Assembly: GCA_043772005.1 (NCBI GenBank)
Contig: JAYVGP010000021.1
Location: forward strand, 62,001-126,000
Direction: 5' to 3'
Length of the DNA: 64,000 nt
Source of the DNA: JAYSSF01 sp043772005
GTDB lineage: Bacteria > Patescibacteriota > Gracilibacteria > Absconditabacterales > Absconditicoccaceae
Below, in pieces: positions 1 through 12,014 of the stretch. A program made the position numbers and the translations under genes. The notes under the pieces are model-generated. The model saw only the letters and a program-made list of their open reading frames with translations, was not told where the DNA came from and made no database searches. Within the stretch, counting starts at the first letter, position 1, and each line of letters begins with the position of its first letter.

Positions 1-207
1 AACTGTTACTTCGTGGTGGAAAAACCGAGGAAAATAAAATTATATGTAATAAGTTATGATTTGTTATAGTAGATTTAACATAAGATTAAAATAATCTTAA
101 TCTATTAAAAATCTACTACCTAGTCTGCAATCGCAACCACGCAATAGCGGAATTCATTATCCTAAGGTAGGAGTTAACCCTAATTTTAAATTTAATGCAC
201 TATATAT
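1..207. other. Window edge: possible 3' end of an upstream gene plus intergenic DNA
   Basis: A short open frame runs in from the window edge and stops at TAG 67-69; it is too short (22 codons) to recognise and may not be coding. The remainder is AT-rich spacer with an inverted repeat (listed separately) leading to the decayed pilin gene. No promoter is convincing. Confidence 0.25.
67..118. repeat. Nested inverted repeat (stem-loop)
   Basis: An outer 10-base inverted repeat (TAGTAGATTT at 67-76 with AAATCTACTA at 109-118) encloses an inner one (TAAGATTA at 81-88 with TAATCTTA at 92-99). It may form a two-level hairpin or cruciform. There is no T-run right after it on the + strand, so it is a weak terminator candidate at best. 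Confidence 0.45.
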
Positions 208-759
208 GAAACAAAAATCTTTTACCTTATTGAGTTACTGATCGTGATTGTGAGCATTGGAGTTTTTTTGGTAGTTGCTTTGACCCCAAGAATTATATGA
301 ATGCAAGATAGAGTGAGAAAATCAGCAGCAACAGAAAAACTTCCAAGATTTTAGGGTAGTAGTGTTTATGATGTAAGTGAACACCAAACAATCCCTCAAA
401 AATATTACTGGATCATCATAGACTTCATCAGTATGTGATGGTATTATATGAAAAAATGTTAAAAATATTCCTTCTAATCATTTCTGTAGGCAAACATGGA
501 TAGCGGTACTCAGAAATATTGAAGTAGCAGTAGGTGAAGTTTCGTGATCATTATCATCTATGGAAAAAGATCCACGAGGATCTCCGTATCTGCTTGATGA
601 AAACGAGTGATCAGCAGGTGCACTATGTGTCTTTGATACTTTATCGAGCGCATGACCCAATGGTATTATCGATGGGATTGTCGACATGATACAAGCAACA
701 GCTCTTGAGATAATATTGGTATCAACCTTGCAGGATATGGTTGTGCCGGAGCTTACTAA
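208..759 (+). pseudogene. Decayed type IV pilin/pseudopilin gene
   Basis: The start reads MKQKSFTLL and then, after a one-base shift, continues as ELLIVIVSIGVFLVVAL, which is the prepilin peptidase site and hydrophobic N-terminal helix of a type IV pilin. Further on, in another frame, come a TWIAVLRNIEVAVGE helix, a KDPRGSPYLLDENEG loop and FDTLSSAGPNG, the usual C-terminal beta region of GspG-like pseudopilins. The final GDNIGINLAGYGCAG needs yet another frame and ends at TAA 757-759. Two in-frame stops (TAA and TAG) lie in the middle segment. Total length (about 180 codons) is normal for the family. Several independent frame and stop lesions make decay more likely than a sequencing error. 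Its stop abuts the stop of uvrB on the other strand. Confidence 0.75.
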
Positions 760-2235
760 TTATTCTTTGATTTCACCTCATTCAAATACTTCCCTGAGAT
801 GCTTGGTATCGGTGATATATCAATCAAGAAATTCCATCAAATGGGGTTTTTTGTTGAGGACTTTTTGAGTCTGACTCAAGAGTAGGTTATAATCTCATGA
901 CTTAGGATAGATCATCGTGATTGGATCAAGTAGCCCTGTTGGTCTGATAACTTGCTGTACTACCTGTTCGCTATGTTCTAATTCATATTTGGCCGGAGTG
1001 GCAGAGACAAAGAGGGTTTTACATTTACTTTTGGCAAGACTTTGTGCATTGATTCATAGAGTTCAGGTATGCTCGATCCATCTGAGTTTTTCTTGTAATT
1101 CCTCAAACCCCAGTGGTCTATGGTCAAATGCCGACGGAAGTCTGAATCCATGCTCCACAAGAGCTACTTTACGACTATGGTCAGCACTAGGCATAGCAGC
1201 AAGTTGTCAGATTCCCAAGTGTGATTCATCCACGATCACGAGCATATCATCAGGAAAATAATCAAAAATCGTGTTTGGTGCTTCACCTGGTTGACGTCCA
1301 TCGAAGTAGATACTATAGTTTTCAATACCATTGACGAAACCTGTTTCCTTGATCATACGGATATCATATAGGACTCTTTTTTTCAATCTCTGAGCCTCAA
1401 GGATATCTCCCCTGCGTTCAAAATCGGCCACACGATCTTCCATCTCTGCTTCGATCCTCACAAGGATACTATCAATATCAGACATATCTTGCATATATTG
1501 ACTCTTAGGTCGCACCACTACCTTGTCTAATGTCCCCATATCGGCAAATGTATCAGCATCTTTACGCTCGATAAACTCGAGATAGTCTTCATTAAAATGA
1601 CAACGATACACAATTTTCTCCGTACTAGAGAAAATATCCACCATCTCACCTCTCACATCAAACATCCCTGGCTCGATTGATTGAGTAACTGGTTTATATT
1701 GCATTGCAATTAACTTTCATTTCAAATCCTTGAATGGATAGCGTTGACCAGCGATGAGAGTCAGACATGAGTTTTCCCATGTTTCCTTGGTTCCGAGACC
1801 ATACAGCGCCGATACCGAACTCACCACAATCGTATCCTGACGAGTAAGCAAGCTAGCCATCGTACTCAGACGATACATCTCGATTTCACTATTGATCGTA
1901 GCTTCCTTCTCAATATAGACGTCCTTGTCTGCTAAGTAACTCTCTGGTTGATAATAATCAAAGTAGCTGACAAAATAGTGTACCGCGTTGTTCGGGAAGA
2001 ACCCCTTAAACTCCGTGGCAAGCTGTGCCGCGAGGGTCTTATTATGTGAGAGGACGAGCGTAGGTTTGCCAAGTTGCTTGATCACATTGGCCATCGTAAA
2101 TGTCTTACCAGTACCAGTCGCACCGAGGAGTGTAATTGCTTTCTGTCCAGCGTTAAATCCATCGACGATCTGCTTGATAGCTTCACCTTGGTCTCCTGCT
2201 GGAGCGTATGATGATTGGAGAGTGAATTGGGTCAT
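760..2235 (-). CDS. uvrB: UvrABC system protein B, C-terminally truncated
   Basis: UvrB is the helicase-like damage-verifying subunit of nucleotide excision repair, working with UvrA and UvrC. The N-terminal two thirds are canonical: P-loop GATGTGKT at residues 38-45, the YFDYYQPESY beta-hairpin segment, DESH near 336, then FVSATPAKYELEHSEQVV and RPTGLLDP ending near 438. Normal UvrB continues for some 220 residues with helicase motifs IV-VI and the UvrC-binding tail. Here only 53 unrelated residues follow (ITMIYPKSGDYN... to GGEIKE) before TAA. The motif VI region and UVR domain are absent in all frames downstream, which instead hold a pilin remnant. UGA supplies several conserved glycines. 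The start used is ATG 2235; ATG 2241 is possible. It may be a broken gene or a reduced form. Confidence 0.9.
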
Positions 2236-2299
2236 GATCACTATATTGGTGATTTACTAAATCAAAACAAGCTCAAATATAAAAATATTGATTAGTATT

Positions 2300-2896
2300 T
2301 TAGTCTCTCAAAATATGAATAATCTTCTCTCTCACTTTTCTTGGACGGGAGATGTAGTTGAGCTTGATCATGCCCGTATCAATCGCTTCATCAGGATCAT
2401 TATGTTCAACTTTATATTCTCATCACTCAGAGAGAAATACAATAGTACCATAATTAAAAATGCTTTTGAGTAGGCCATTTTTCTCCTCATTGATTGATCT
2501 AAGGTTCGTAAGATCTAGCGATACAGAACTCCTTCTAAACAAACCTCTCTGCTGATAACTCACGATCTGGCGAGGAGTAATGATAGCAAAATCCATATAA
2601 TAATCCATGAGCTTACGGGTAGTATATCCAATACTTACCAAGATACAGATGATAATCATGATAATACCGGTGTTAGTGATGATCGGACTAATAGATCACG
2701 CATATATCAATCTCATCTCAACGTACATCATGATGCTTATTACAATGAGAGATAGTATTCATGGGAAGAAAATTTTGAGCCAGATGTAGATCGGATCTCT
2801 ATGGATAATCATAACTTTTTCTTGACCAAACTTGGCAATCTCTTTTTGGTAAAGCTCATCATCCAGTTGTGTGTCAAAGTTGGAGAATATTCTCAT
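2300..2896 (-). CDS. PH domain (bPH2/YdbT-like) membrane protein
   Basis: This 198-residue protein has a hydrophilic N-terminus, two membrane segments (about residues 45-65 and 75-95, the second IIMIIICILVSIGY), and a soluble C-terminal half. The part DFAIITPRQIVSYQQRGLFRR followed by LDLTNLRSI fits the bacterial PH domain (bPH2, DUF304), where the strand and turn pattern before a basic cluster is typical. Such proteins sit in the cytoplasmic membrane; their molecular role is mostly unknown. It lies upstream of uvrB on the same strand with a spacing of about 60 bases. In-frame UGA codons occur in both membrane segments. Confidence 0.7.
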
Positions 2897-3041
2897 GGTT
2901 TATACACACGAATAAAATATTTAATACTAACATATCATGATCTGATTTGCAAGTCAATTTGACATCAATTTTCTTCTTGCTTTTTTCTATCATAATCACT
3001 ACACTATATGCTATAGTATCCCTATTATTCTACACCCTATC

Positions 3042-6000
3042 ATGAAATCTACTCCTCGTGTCTGACAGTGTCTCGTACTGCTTCTATTGGTTCTCCTTGC
3101 TGGATGTAGTAAACCATGATCGACAAGTACTCCAGAGGTAGACTCTATTGCATATAATCCGTGATTGGAAGATGTGAGCGCTGGTTTTGCTTCTTCTGCT
3201 GTTAGTATCAAGCATCTTATCACAGATACTATGACCAACAACTATAGATATTATGGTGGTTATGATAATACTGCAGTGACGACGCATGCCTTTGATAGCT
3301 CGGTGAGTGGGCAGCAGCTTGATCAACTCATCATCAATCTCAAAAATTATGATCTCAGCTATCAGTCTGATCAGATGCAGCAATCTACCAATGTTACGAT
3401 TCGCTCTATCTCCAAGTGCATCCTCAACCTTACGGGTAATGATATTACATGGGCTACAGACACAACCTGACTACAATATCATGTGAAACAGTTAGATCTA
3501 AGTGGATCAACATTTACTCCACTCGTGGATGGTGAGACATTATCACTGGGAGATCAGCCAGTATTTGCAGTGACAGTCAAGAATACAACAGCCAATCTCA
3601 TCCAATTTAGTGGCTCCAATAACTGTGGCCCAATCAGTCCATACTGATATGCAAGATGGTATGTAGTTCGTTCATCTGTGCCGTCATTGCTGTTCAGCTA
3701 TTGATATAAAACATATTCATGATCCACTGAGATCTATCGCTCAGGATCATTTGACATGGATAGCCGTAACACTACCGATACATTTAGTTATATGTTTGAG
3801 CATCAAGCATTTCCTATCGGTACCGTGATCACCATCTCAGTAGGCACAGGATATGCATATTGGACTACATGATGGGTTGAGTGAATTGGATGAGCTACTG
3901 CGATGAAGTTTACTGACAAGGCTATTATTATTGACACTTCATTGTTCGCCGATGAATCTCATAAGGTCGTACTCAAGGATAATTTTGGTCAGCGGTACAA
4001 CTGGTGAATTGATGGATATCGTACCATTAGGCTGACTACAGTGAATGTTTCTGCTCAATCTCAAGAGTATGGATACTACCTCGGGTATCAGACACAATAT
4101 CCAAGTCTCATGATTGATGCTATTGCAACCAACAAGATACTATCTCGTAATCTCTCATGAGTGAAGATTGCTGAGTCTGTCGGTTTTGATAACTGTTATA
4201 GCGGAGATTGTTTTGCCTTTGACATCAAAATCCAATCATGACAATCAATAAGAATAGTGACTCTGTCAGACTGATTTGGTATCACAGGATCTGTCGATCT
4301 TAACTTCAGTATGGGAGCCATCAAGCAGTCGCTCAAAAAAGCTACCATCAGATGAGAATGAATCAATCTGCTGACCATGTGACGCTGGGATAATGCGATC
4401 CAAGTGGATTATACCAATATCAGTGATACTCCTATCAACTATTATGGATGTCGCTGGAAGCCTGAAGCAGCTATTGCAAAGCAGCTATCTCGTGTCTGAT
4501 ATGAGTCATATGGTACTAAATCTGCGAGACTCGAAGATCTTCTGTTCGTGTGTGATGATACAGCAGTGATCCAGACACTCAAGCCATCGACAAATCTGTA
4601 TCGAACTCCCAAGACGAGCAATCTCGCTGTACCTCAACAACTACAAAACACCAAGGTCTTTGCCGTCAAAACTCCATATACTGCCAACAATGCAGCACAG
4701 ATCTTTGCTCAAACTCAGATCGGTATCTATGTCAAACAATCTAGTAATCAAGCAACTGTATGGCTATTTGATCTTGCAACCGGTCAACCTCTCACATGAT
4801 CTGCAACGCTCAACCTCTATCAACTTTCAACTGTATGACGAGCGAGCTCTGGCACTATCACGGTCTCCAAGTGGCCTTATATCACAACTACAACTACGTG
4901 GTGAGACCTGACTGCACTGACTGCTCAGGTCTGAGATGATCGATGATTTGTCACACTTGGATGAAAAAACAATCAAACCAGCTACCGAAGCAATGATAGA
5001 TCGATCAACCTCCAATCAGCAATCATGGTCGGGGATGTCACTGATGGTCGTACTGTCCCTACCTGGTGATCCAATCCAGTGAGTAGAATCTATGCCTATA
5101 CTGATAGATGATTGTATAAGCCAGGAGATCAACTCTTCGTCGCATGATGGGCAAGAAATATGACTGATATCGGTAGCAATACGGTGACTGCTACTGGAGG
5201 TATCAGTATTACACTACGCAAGGCATCTGACTACAATACCATTCTCCTCCAAGCATCATGAATCAAACTCGATCAGTATGGTGGTTTCAATACGTCATTT
5301 GTGATACCATCGACGGCGTGACTGGATGATTATTATCTACAGGTCGAAGACAGCAACGGAGCGCAATATGGACAAACTCTTAAAATCAATGAATATCAAA
5401 AGCCTACATTCTATGTCGATCAAACACTCGCTTGGTCGTGAAGCCAGTATCAGGTTGCGATTGATCCGACCTATTATTTTGGTAGTAAGCTACAATCATG
5501 GAGCTACACCACAGATCGAAGTGCAAGCACCAACTCACGATGACGATGGTGGTGGGATATGGGCAATAAGTCAGACTACTACTATGATACCAGATTAGAA
5601 TACAACAATACCTCTCCAGGATCAAGTATGAGAATCTCTGGCGTAGGATCAACCAAGCCTGTCAGAGCAAATTTGACTAGACGTGATATGTTATCCAGTC
5701 AACCACTCACTTCCAAAGCAACAACTACAATCATTGATAATCTCTCCAATGAGACTCAAATCATCTCTACCTATGATGACATCAAACCGCTCGTCAGCAT
5801 TGGACTACAGTGATCTCCTTATGATCGGTATTATGCCAAGGATATCAAAACGCTCAAGCCGATTGCATGAGTGAGTTCTGGAGATGTGAGCCAGATTGCT
5901 CGTTTGGAATATCACTGGTATTACTATGACTGGAAATCACAACAACTCAACCAGTGAGTCGATGGGTCACTGTATTACAACAATACCAACTATCAAGAAG

Positions 6001-8849
6001 TACAATCAGGAACACTCAAGTGATCATCATGGTCTGTGCCAGTATCTCCAGTGTCCAAGCCTGGTGAACGACTACTGATTGTGCAAGCATTGGACAAGAA
6101 TGATAGAGAAATCTGACGCAATGAGCGTTCGATCTGGTATGCGGATGGCGATGCTTACAACTATGGTTCGATGAACAATAACTACACACTGACCGTCTCC
6201 ATCGACCAGAAGCAATATGATGAAGGTCAGACGCTACCCATCAACATCACACCATATATCAATGGTGCAGTCGTACTGATCACCGTAGAGCAGTGAGACC
6301 GTATTTTGGATTCATATCTGAGGACACTAGATGGCAGTCAGATCACCGTCCCAGTCAAAGCAACATACTACCCAAGTACGATCGTATCAGTATTGCAGGT
6401 CGCATGATCTGATCTCATCAATCAAGCAAATGCAACTAAAGTGCGCAGAGAACCTCGTATGCGACAGTGATACGGTCAGGTCAAAATCAACCAAGATCTC
6501 ATGAAACTCAATATCGATGTCACCACTGACAAGCAAACCTACAAGCCATGAGATAAGGTCACACTCACGGTCAAAACTACTGACTACAAAGGCAAAGCAG
6601 TAGACGCAAGATTATCAGTAGGAGTGGTCGATAAGTCGCTCAATGATCTGTATAATTATTTCAAAAATCCATTGTCTGACTTCTTTATGTCGTTGGGTAC
6701 TACGATTACCAATTACACCAATATGAAGTGGATCTATCAGTGACTCAAGGTATTTACGCAAGAGTGAGGTAAGGGATGAGGATGATGATCTCGTAATCCA
6801 TTGTGATTCCTCAGGGAGAAGTTTGATGATGTAGCATACTGGAGAGGGTGAGTATATACCAAGGATGGAGTCTGGACGACGACATTTACTCTTCCAGATA
6901 ACCTTACGACTTGGACGATCGATGTCGTATGAGTGGCTCGTAGTAGTAAGGTAGGTACGACCACTACTAACATCATGGCAACCAAGGATCTCATTATTCA
7001 GCCAAATCTACCGCTATATGTCACGATCGGAGATCGTATTGATGTGCCAGTCAAGGTTCTTGGTATAACCTATCAGATCAACAAACTCAAAGGAGAAAAT
7101 GTCATACTGTCGGGAGTGGTGCGTACGATTGATGGTATCATTATCAGCACAATTCAAAGCAAAACCAAACTAAATAGTACGATAATCATACCTATCACAA
7201 TTGATCCGAGTATTTATCGCTACCATGATGTCGTGATCGAACTTGATGGACAGATCGGCAACTATCGTGACTACTCGATCCAGACCATCCCACTCAGGAC
7301 CAATGGCCTCAAACAACTCATGGTCAAGAGCAGTGCTGGAGCACAGGGGTCACTATCACACACTATCCCAGCCAACTCGATCGATCCGCAGATCACACTA
7401 TCACTGGGTCAGATTCCACTCATATCTCTCAATACCACATTTGACTATATGATTCACTATCCATACGGATGCGCTGAGCAGACGATCAGTAGTGCGTGGT
7501 TCTTGCTTGCTGCGCAGCAGATGACCAAGTATGCCTTATTTACTGGATATTTTAGTGGAGATATGGTGATGCCGCTGTATGATAAACCATTTAGTCTGAC
7601 GAAGGCGATTGATGATGCCAAGACTCGTGTATGGTGATATCAGTCCAGCGATGGTGGGTTTACCTATTGGGGTAATGATAAAACTCAGTACACACTCTCT
7701 GCATATATTTATGGTATTATGTCTCGCTATCCACAGCTATCCCGCGGTTATGAGTGACAGATATCACAACTCGAGAGATACCTGGATAGTAATGGCGGAG
7801 CATCCAACGTAGATCAGTATCTGTATTATCTCTACTACAAATCGGAGACGAGATGATGAGTAAACCTCACACAGGTACAACAGCTCATTGACGCTGACAA
7901 GACTGCTCGTGTAGCTCCAGAGTTATTGTGAGCTCAGATAGCGCTCAACCTAGGAAACAGAGAACTTGCGCTCAAGTGGTTCAACAAGCTCAACATTGAT
8001 GACTTTGATGGGGAGCAAAGTGAATATGGGTCACTGTATCCACTTCTCACTCCTCGTAGTGCGCTATCATTCTACCAAAGACTTATTATGCAGCTCGGTG
8101 GAGATAAACGTGATCAGATGAATGATGAATTGATCGTTGCTCTGATTCGCCAGAAAGATAGCAATGGTATGTGGTGATATAGTACCATTGATACCATGGC
8201 AGCACTGTCGATTATCGCACAGTATCAACAAAATCACCAAACTCGTCCGATCGCTTGTACGATCACCGTCGATGGGAAACCACAACAAATTACGATCTCC
8301 TCATGATCAACTCATACGATGATGATTGCATCTTCAGGCAGTACCAAACCACTCATTGAGTGGAAATGTGACAGTAGTGTGATCATGGATACTAAGCTTG
8401 ATTATGGATTATTGGTACCGCAGACCGCTGATCTGACCAGACACAATGTTGAGTATCTGCAATGGATGATCCCATCGAGTGGTGTGAAGGTTGGCCAGAC
8501 CATCAACGCTGTAGCACAATTCAAAATCACGCAACCTGCTCCTCACACAGTCGTAGAGCTCTATGTACCAGCAACGCTCAAGCTCAGTGATATCGTCAAC
8601 AAAAAAGAATCATCATCACGAAACGCACCATTCACTGTTGAGTGAAACTACAATTGTCAACCAAGTCACTATGAAGTCAGGTTTGATAGATTATTCTTGT
8701 ACTATGACACACTTGAAGCCAACCAGTCATGTCGTATCACCATCCCAGCGATTGTAGCATATAGCGGATCCACTGTCTCTATGTCAAGCAAGATCTGGCA
8801 GATGTACGATGATAGTGTTTATGCGACACAGATGCCCACTATTAAATAA
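3042..8849 (+). CDS. Alpha-2-macroglobulin family lipoprotein
   Basis: This 1935-residue protein starts with a lipoprotein signal (LLLLVLLAGC, lipidated cysteine near residue 21). The central MG-domain hallmark YTDRG followed by LYKPGD lies near 686-696. The thioester motif is present as GCAEQ with the reactive cysteine at about 1477, followed by an alpha-helical thioester domain and a C-terminal receptor-like beta domain. Bacterial alpha-2-macroglobulins trap attacking proteases covalently through this thioester; here the protein would be anchored at the cell surface. The frame is held through dozens of UGA codons. The next gene encodes a PBP1C-type enzyme six bases downstream, repeating the known yfhM-pbpC pairing. 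Early variable regions have little recognisable similarity. Confidence 0.92.
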
Positions 8850-8855
8850 TAGATA

Positions 8856-10427
8856 ATGAAAAAAAACATCATATGGAGTATTATATGACTTTGTCTGATA
8901 TTATTCGTAATATCAGGAGTTTTCACTTATTCCAAACTGCCAATTATCGATTCTAATACGAGCATTTACTCCACATGACTGAGTGACTTAGTGTTCAAAA
9001 CCGAAGACCGTAGATTCTATTCACATATCGGAGTTGATGTGCATGGGATGGTAAGAGCTAGCTATTACAATATCATTCATGGTCAGATTGTGCAGTGATG
9101 ATCAACGATCCCTCAGCAGCTCATCAAACATGATCGATGACACAATATGAGAACGCGATCTCATAAAATTCAAGAAGCTCGGTGAGCATTTATTCTTACA
9201 GCTCTAAACTCTAAAGTATCAATTATTAACTACTATCTTGATCATGTCCCATTTCCCAATGGGTGAGTAGTAGGATACAACTTGGCATGTGAGTACTACC
9301 TTGATAAACAGTGTGATCAACTATTTGAGTCAGAAATCCTCTTTCTGATTGCAGTAGCACAAGATGGATCAAACCCTTATCATCCAACAAATTTTGATCG
9401 TATCAAAAAACTAAGTATTCAGCTCTGTCATAAGACTGATCTTGACTGTAGTCAGATGGATCAGTTATTGCCAATACAGGTCGATGATCTTTCACGACAT
9501 GATGATAGTCTCGATCCTCGTACTCGTTTAGTATTACAAGATTATCCAAGTAATATATTTGATCTTTATCTCACTGATCAAGTCGATTCAATCATCCAGA
9601 CCAACCGCAATCTACTCGAACAACATCAGGTCCATGATTGCTGTATTGTCATAGTCTGAGTTAGCTGACAGATTATCTCATACAACCAGTGCCGTGCTTA
9701 CGATGAGCGTGTGGGTACGGTGGATCTGTGTCGTACTCGTCGCCAGACTGGCTCAGCGATTAAACCATTTATCTATGCTCAAGCATTTCATGAATTCGGC
9801 TATACATGAGGGACGACGATCGTAGATGAGCCAGTATCATTTGACCTCGGTAATGGATCGCTGTATGAGCCCAAAAACTTTGACAATCAGTATCATGGGA
9901 CAGTGACGCTTGCTCAAGCATTAGGTAATAGCTTCAATATTCCAGCGATCAAACTCACACATCAGCTTGGTGTAGCCAATGTAATCTCCAACATCAACCA
10001 ACTACGCCATGATTATGGGCAAAACCTTACATGACTTGAGTCAGATAAGATGATATTTACTCCAGAGCAATTATGATTATCAGTAGGATTAGGGACCTAT
10101 GAGATGAGTCCACTGGAGTTTGCAAGGCTATGGAGATATTGGTACTCTTCGTCTCTTACTACAAAAGAAATTAAATCAATTCTCTCTGATTCACTCAATC
10201 GTGTGATCTCATTTGGTCAAGATAATTTTCTCAATCGTTCATGATGGTTTGTGAAGACTGGCACTAGTCGTAAATTTGTGGATGGATGGACTTGTGGGTG
10301 AAAGCTTCATCGTAAGCTGATTGTCTGTGTATGGGTTGGAAATCATGACGTCTCGAGCATGGATAGTAGTAGTGTTGATACTGCTGGGTATTTACGGTAT
10401 TTGACAACACAGTTAGTCGATGACTAA
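8856..10427 (+). CDS. pbpC: Penicillin-binding protein 1C-like transglycosylase/transpeptidase
   Basis: A bifunctional peptidoglycan synthase of 523 residues. After a membrane anchor (residues 5-27), the glycosyltransferase 51 domain shows EDRRFYSHIGVD with catalytic Glu near 50 and GGSTIPQQLIK. The transpeptidase domain has SAIK (serine near 300), SFN and KTGTSRKFVDGW (Lys near 467). The BiPBP_C domain found at the end of many PBP1C proteins is missing, so the enzyme is shorter than the usual 700-770 residues. It follows the alpha-2-macroglobulin gene at a six-base gap and is almost surely co-transcribed. The inferred role is to mend the wall where surface attack has occurred. Confidence 0.92.
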
Positions 10428-10430
10428 AAT

Positions 10431-10459
10431 TTGACAAAATAGACCATTCCGACTATAAT
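10431..10459 (+). promoter_or_regulatory. Sigma-70 type promoter
   Basis: TTGACA (10431-10436), a 17-base spacer and TATAAT (10454-10459) match the consensus exactly. It begins just after the pbpC stop and would start transcription about 25 bases before the next ATG at 10490, separating the VirB2-like genes from the upstream operon. Confidence 0.85.
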
Positions 10460-10489
10460 TAAACCAACTATTCTGTTGTTTCACTATTC

Positions 10490-10969
10490 ATGTTTAAATC
10501 TATTTTTTCTTCCCTTATATTGTGTTGTATGTTTATGGCTTGTAGCTTTATGGCTGTTTCCGCTCAAACTAACTATTATGGATCGAAAGATGGTAATATT
10601 ATCGATATTGTGGACAAAGTACAACAGAAGAACCCAGTAGTACATAGTGTCTTCGAGCAGAAAGTCAGAACATATGCCAATGGTAATGCAACATGGTTTG
10701 GTAAAGAGAACCGTATCGCTAATGGTGCATGGATCCTTGTAGAAGCGATTAGTCCTTATGTGCAGTGGTTGATCTTTTTCGGTATGAGTTTGTCGGTGAT
10801 CATGATTATCTATAATGGATTTCTGATTGTCAGTGATCCTGGAGGAGACAAGACCAAGTCAGCTAAAGAAAATATTAAAAACATCGTTATTGGTGTCCTT
10901 GTTCTTGGCGGATTCTATTTTATTATGAGGATCGTGAGCGGTTTACTTCTTAAACTGATTGGTGGATAA
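10490..10969 (+). CDS. VirB2/TrbC-like small membrane protein (pilin-like)
   Basis: This 159-residue protein has a signal peptide (cleavage likely after AVSA, residue 25) and two membrane segments near residues 85-110 and 130-150. Between them lies a short loop, SDPGGDKTKSAKENIKN. This hairpin of two helices around a charged loop with a conserved glycine is the layout of the TrbC/VirB2 conjugative pilin family, which is common in CPR genomes. It lacks UGA codons, unlike its neighbour. It stands first behind a consensus promoter and overlaps the next gene at TAATG. A role as pilin or channel subunit is inferred, not shown. Confidence 0.6.
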   Translation: MFKSIFSSLILCCMFMACSFMAVSAQTNYYGSKDGNIIDIVDKVQQKNPVVHSVFEQKVRTYANGNATWFGKENRIANGAWILVEAISPYVQWLIFFGMSLSVIMIIYNGFLIVSDPGGDKTKSAKENIKNIVIGVLVLGGFYFIMRIVSGLLLKLIGG

Positions 10970-11895
10970 TGAAAAAGTTTTTCTTCTGACTTTTCTGACT
11001 GGTATGTTGTGCTGTGCTGTGAGCATCTACGGTTCTTGCGCAAACTCCAAATTCGTTACCAAACCCAACAAGAGATTTCTTTGATAAGATGACTACTACA
11101 AGTAATGATAAATGAGCTCGGGTATATAGTCCTACATCATTTGGTATTGATAGCAAAAAATCCCTCAAAGATAATATTAGAGATATGTTTTATCCGTCAG
11201 CAATTTGAAGTAATAAATTACGACCAATTCTACAAACTATTGCGGCAATCGTCTTCTTTATCTTTATTGTTGTGATTGGTGCAACATTCTTACTTAATGC
11301 TGATGAAGATGGTGAAATCACCAAAGCTAAAAACTCGTTCCTGTATCTAATGTATGGATGATTCCTTGTATTTGGCTCAATGTGGATTTTACGCCAGCTC
11401 AATGTAGAGACTTCCGATGGGTGAGCCTCTCTAGTGGTAGCAGTCAGAGATAAGATTATCTTTAACTTTATTACATTTATGAAAGCAGGAGCATTCTTTG
11501 TAGCGATCCTTCTTATTATTTACCACGGTCTACAGATCATCAGAGCATATGAAAAAGAAGATAAATTGACCGAGGCTCGCAAGGCAGTAGTCAATATATT
11601 GTGAGTACTAGTACTGATCAAGGTTATTGATTATATCTACTTTATTGCTTATGCTAAGACGTTTAAGACTCAGGCGGTTGATCTGATCATCAGAGTAAGT
11701 AAGTTCTTCTGATGGTGAGTGGGTGTACTGGCTGTGATCTATCTCATTTATGCAGGATATATGCTCGTGATCTGACAATGAGAGTCTGATAGACTCAAAA
11801 AATCTACCAATATCATCAAATGAGTCTTCTTTGCGGTGTTAATTATCTTCTTGTTCTTATTAACAATGTATCAGTTGTTTAAGGATTTAGCATAA
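10969..11895 (+). CDS. Multi-pass membrane protein with repeated VirB2-like hairpins
   Basis: A 308-residue protein with a signal peptide ending in STVLAQT. After it come at least three helix-loop-helix units with charged loops: NADEDGEITKAKNS, EKEDKLTEARKAVVN and GQGESDRLKKSTNIIKG. Each resembles the two-helix unit of the preceding gene, so it looks like a tandem duplication or fusion of VirB2-like modules. The start ATG overlaps the stop of the preceding gene (TAATG), which implies translational coupling. UGA codons encode glycines in the membrane helices. It could be a scaffold of a type IV secretion-like complex; the window's VirB4-like ATPase is 25 kb away. Confidence 0.6.
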
Positions 11896-12014
11896 AATTA
11901 CTTAGATAAGTGATTGTTTTTATTTGAATACATTTCTTGCAATACTGTTTAAGATCATTATTCTACTGCTCATATGGCTAGAGTAATGATTTTTTTACCA
12001 TTTAAAACCATAGT

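Noticed and set aside
100..200. Resemblance of the leader 100-207 to 12400-12494
   Set aside because: Only short shared words (AATCTACTA and GCACTATAT); too weak to be a repeat family.
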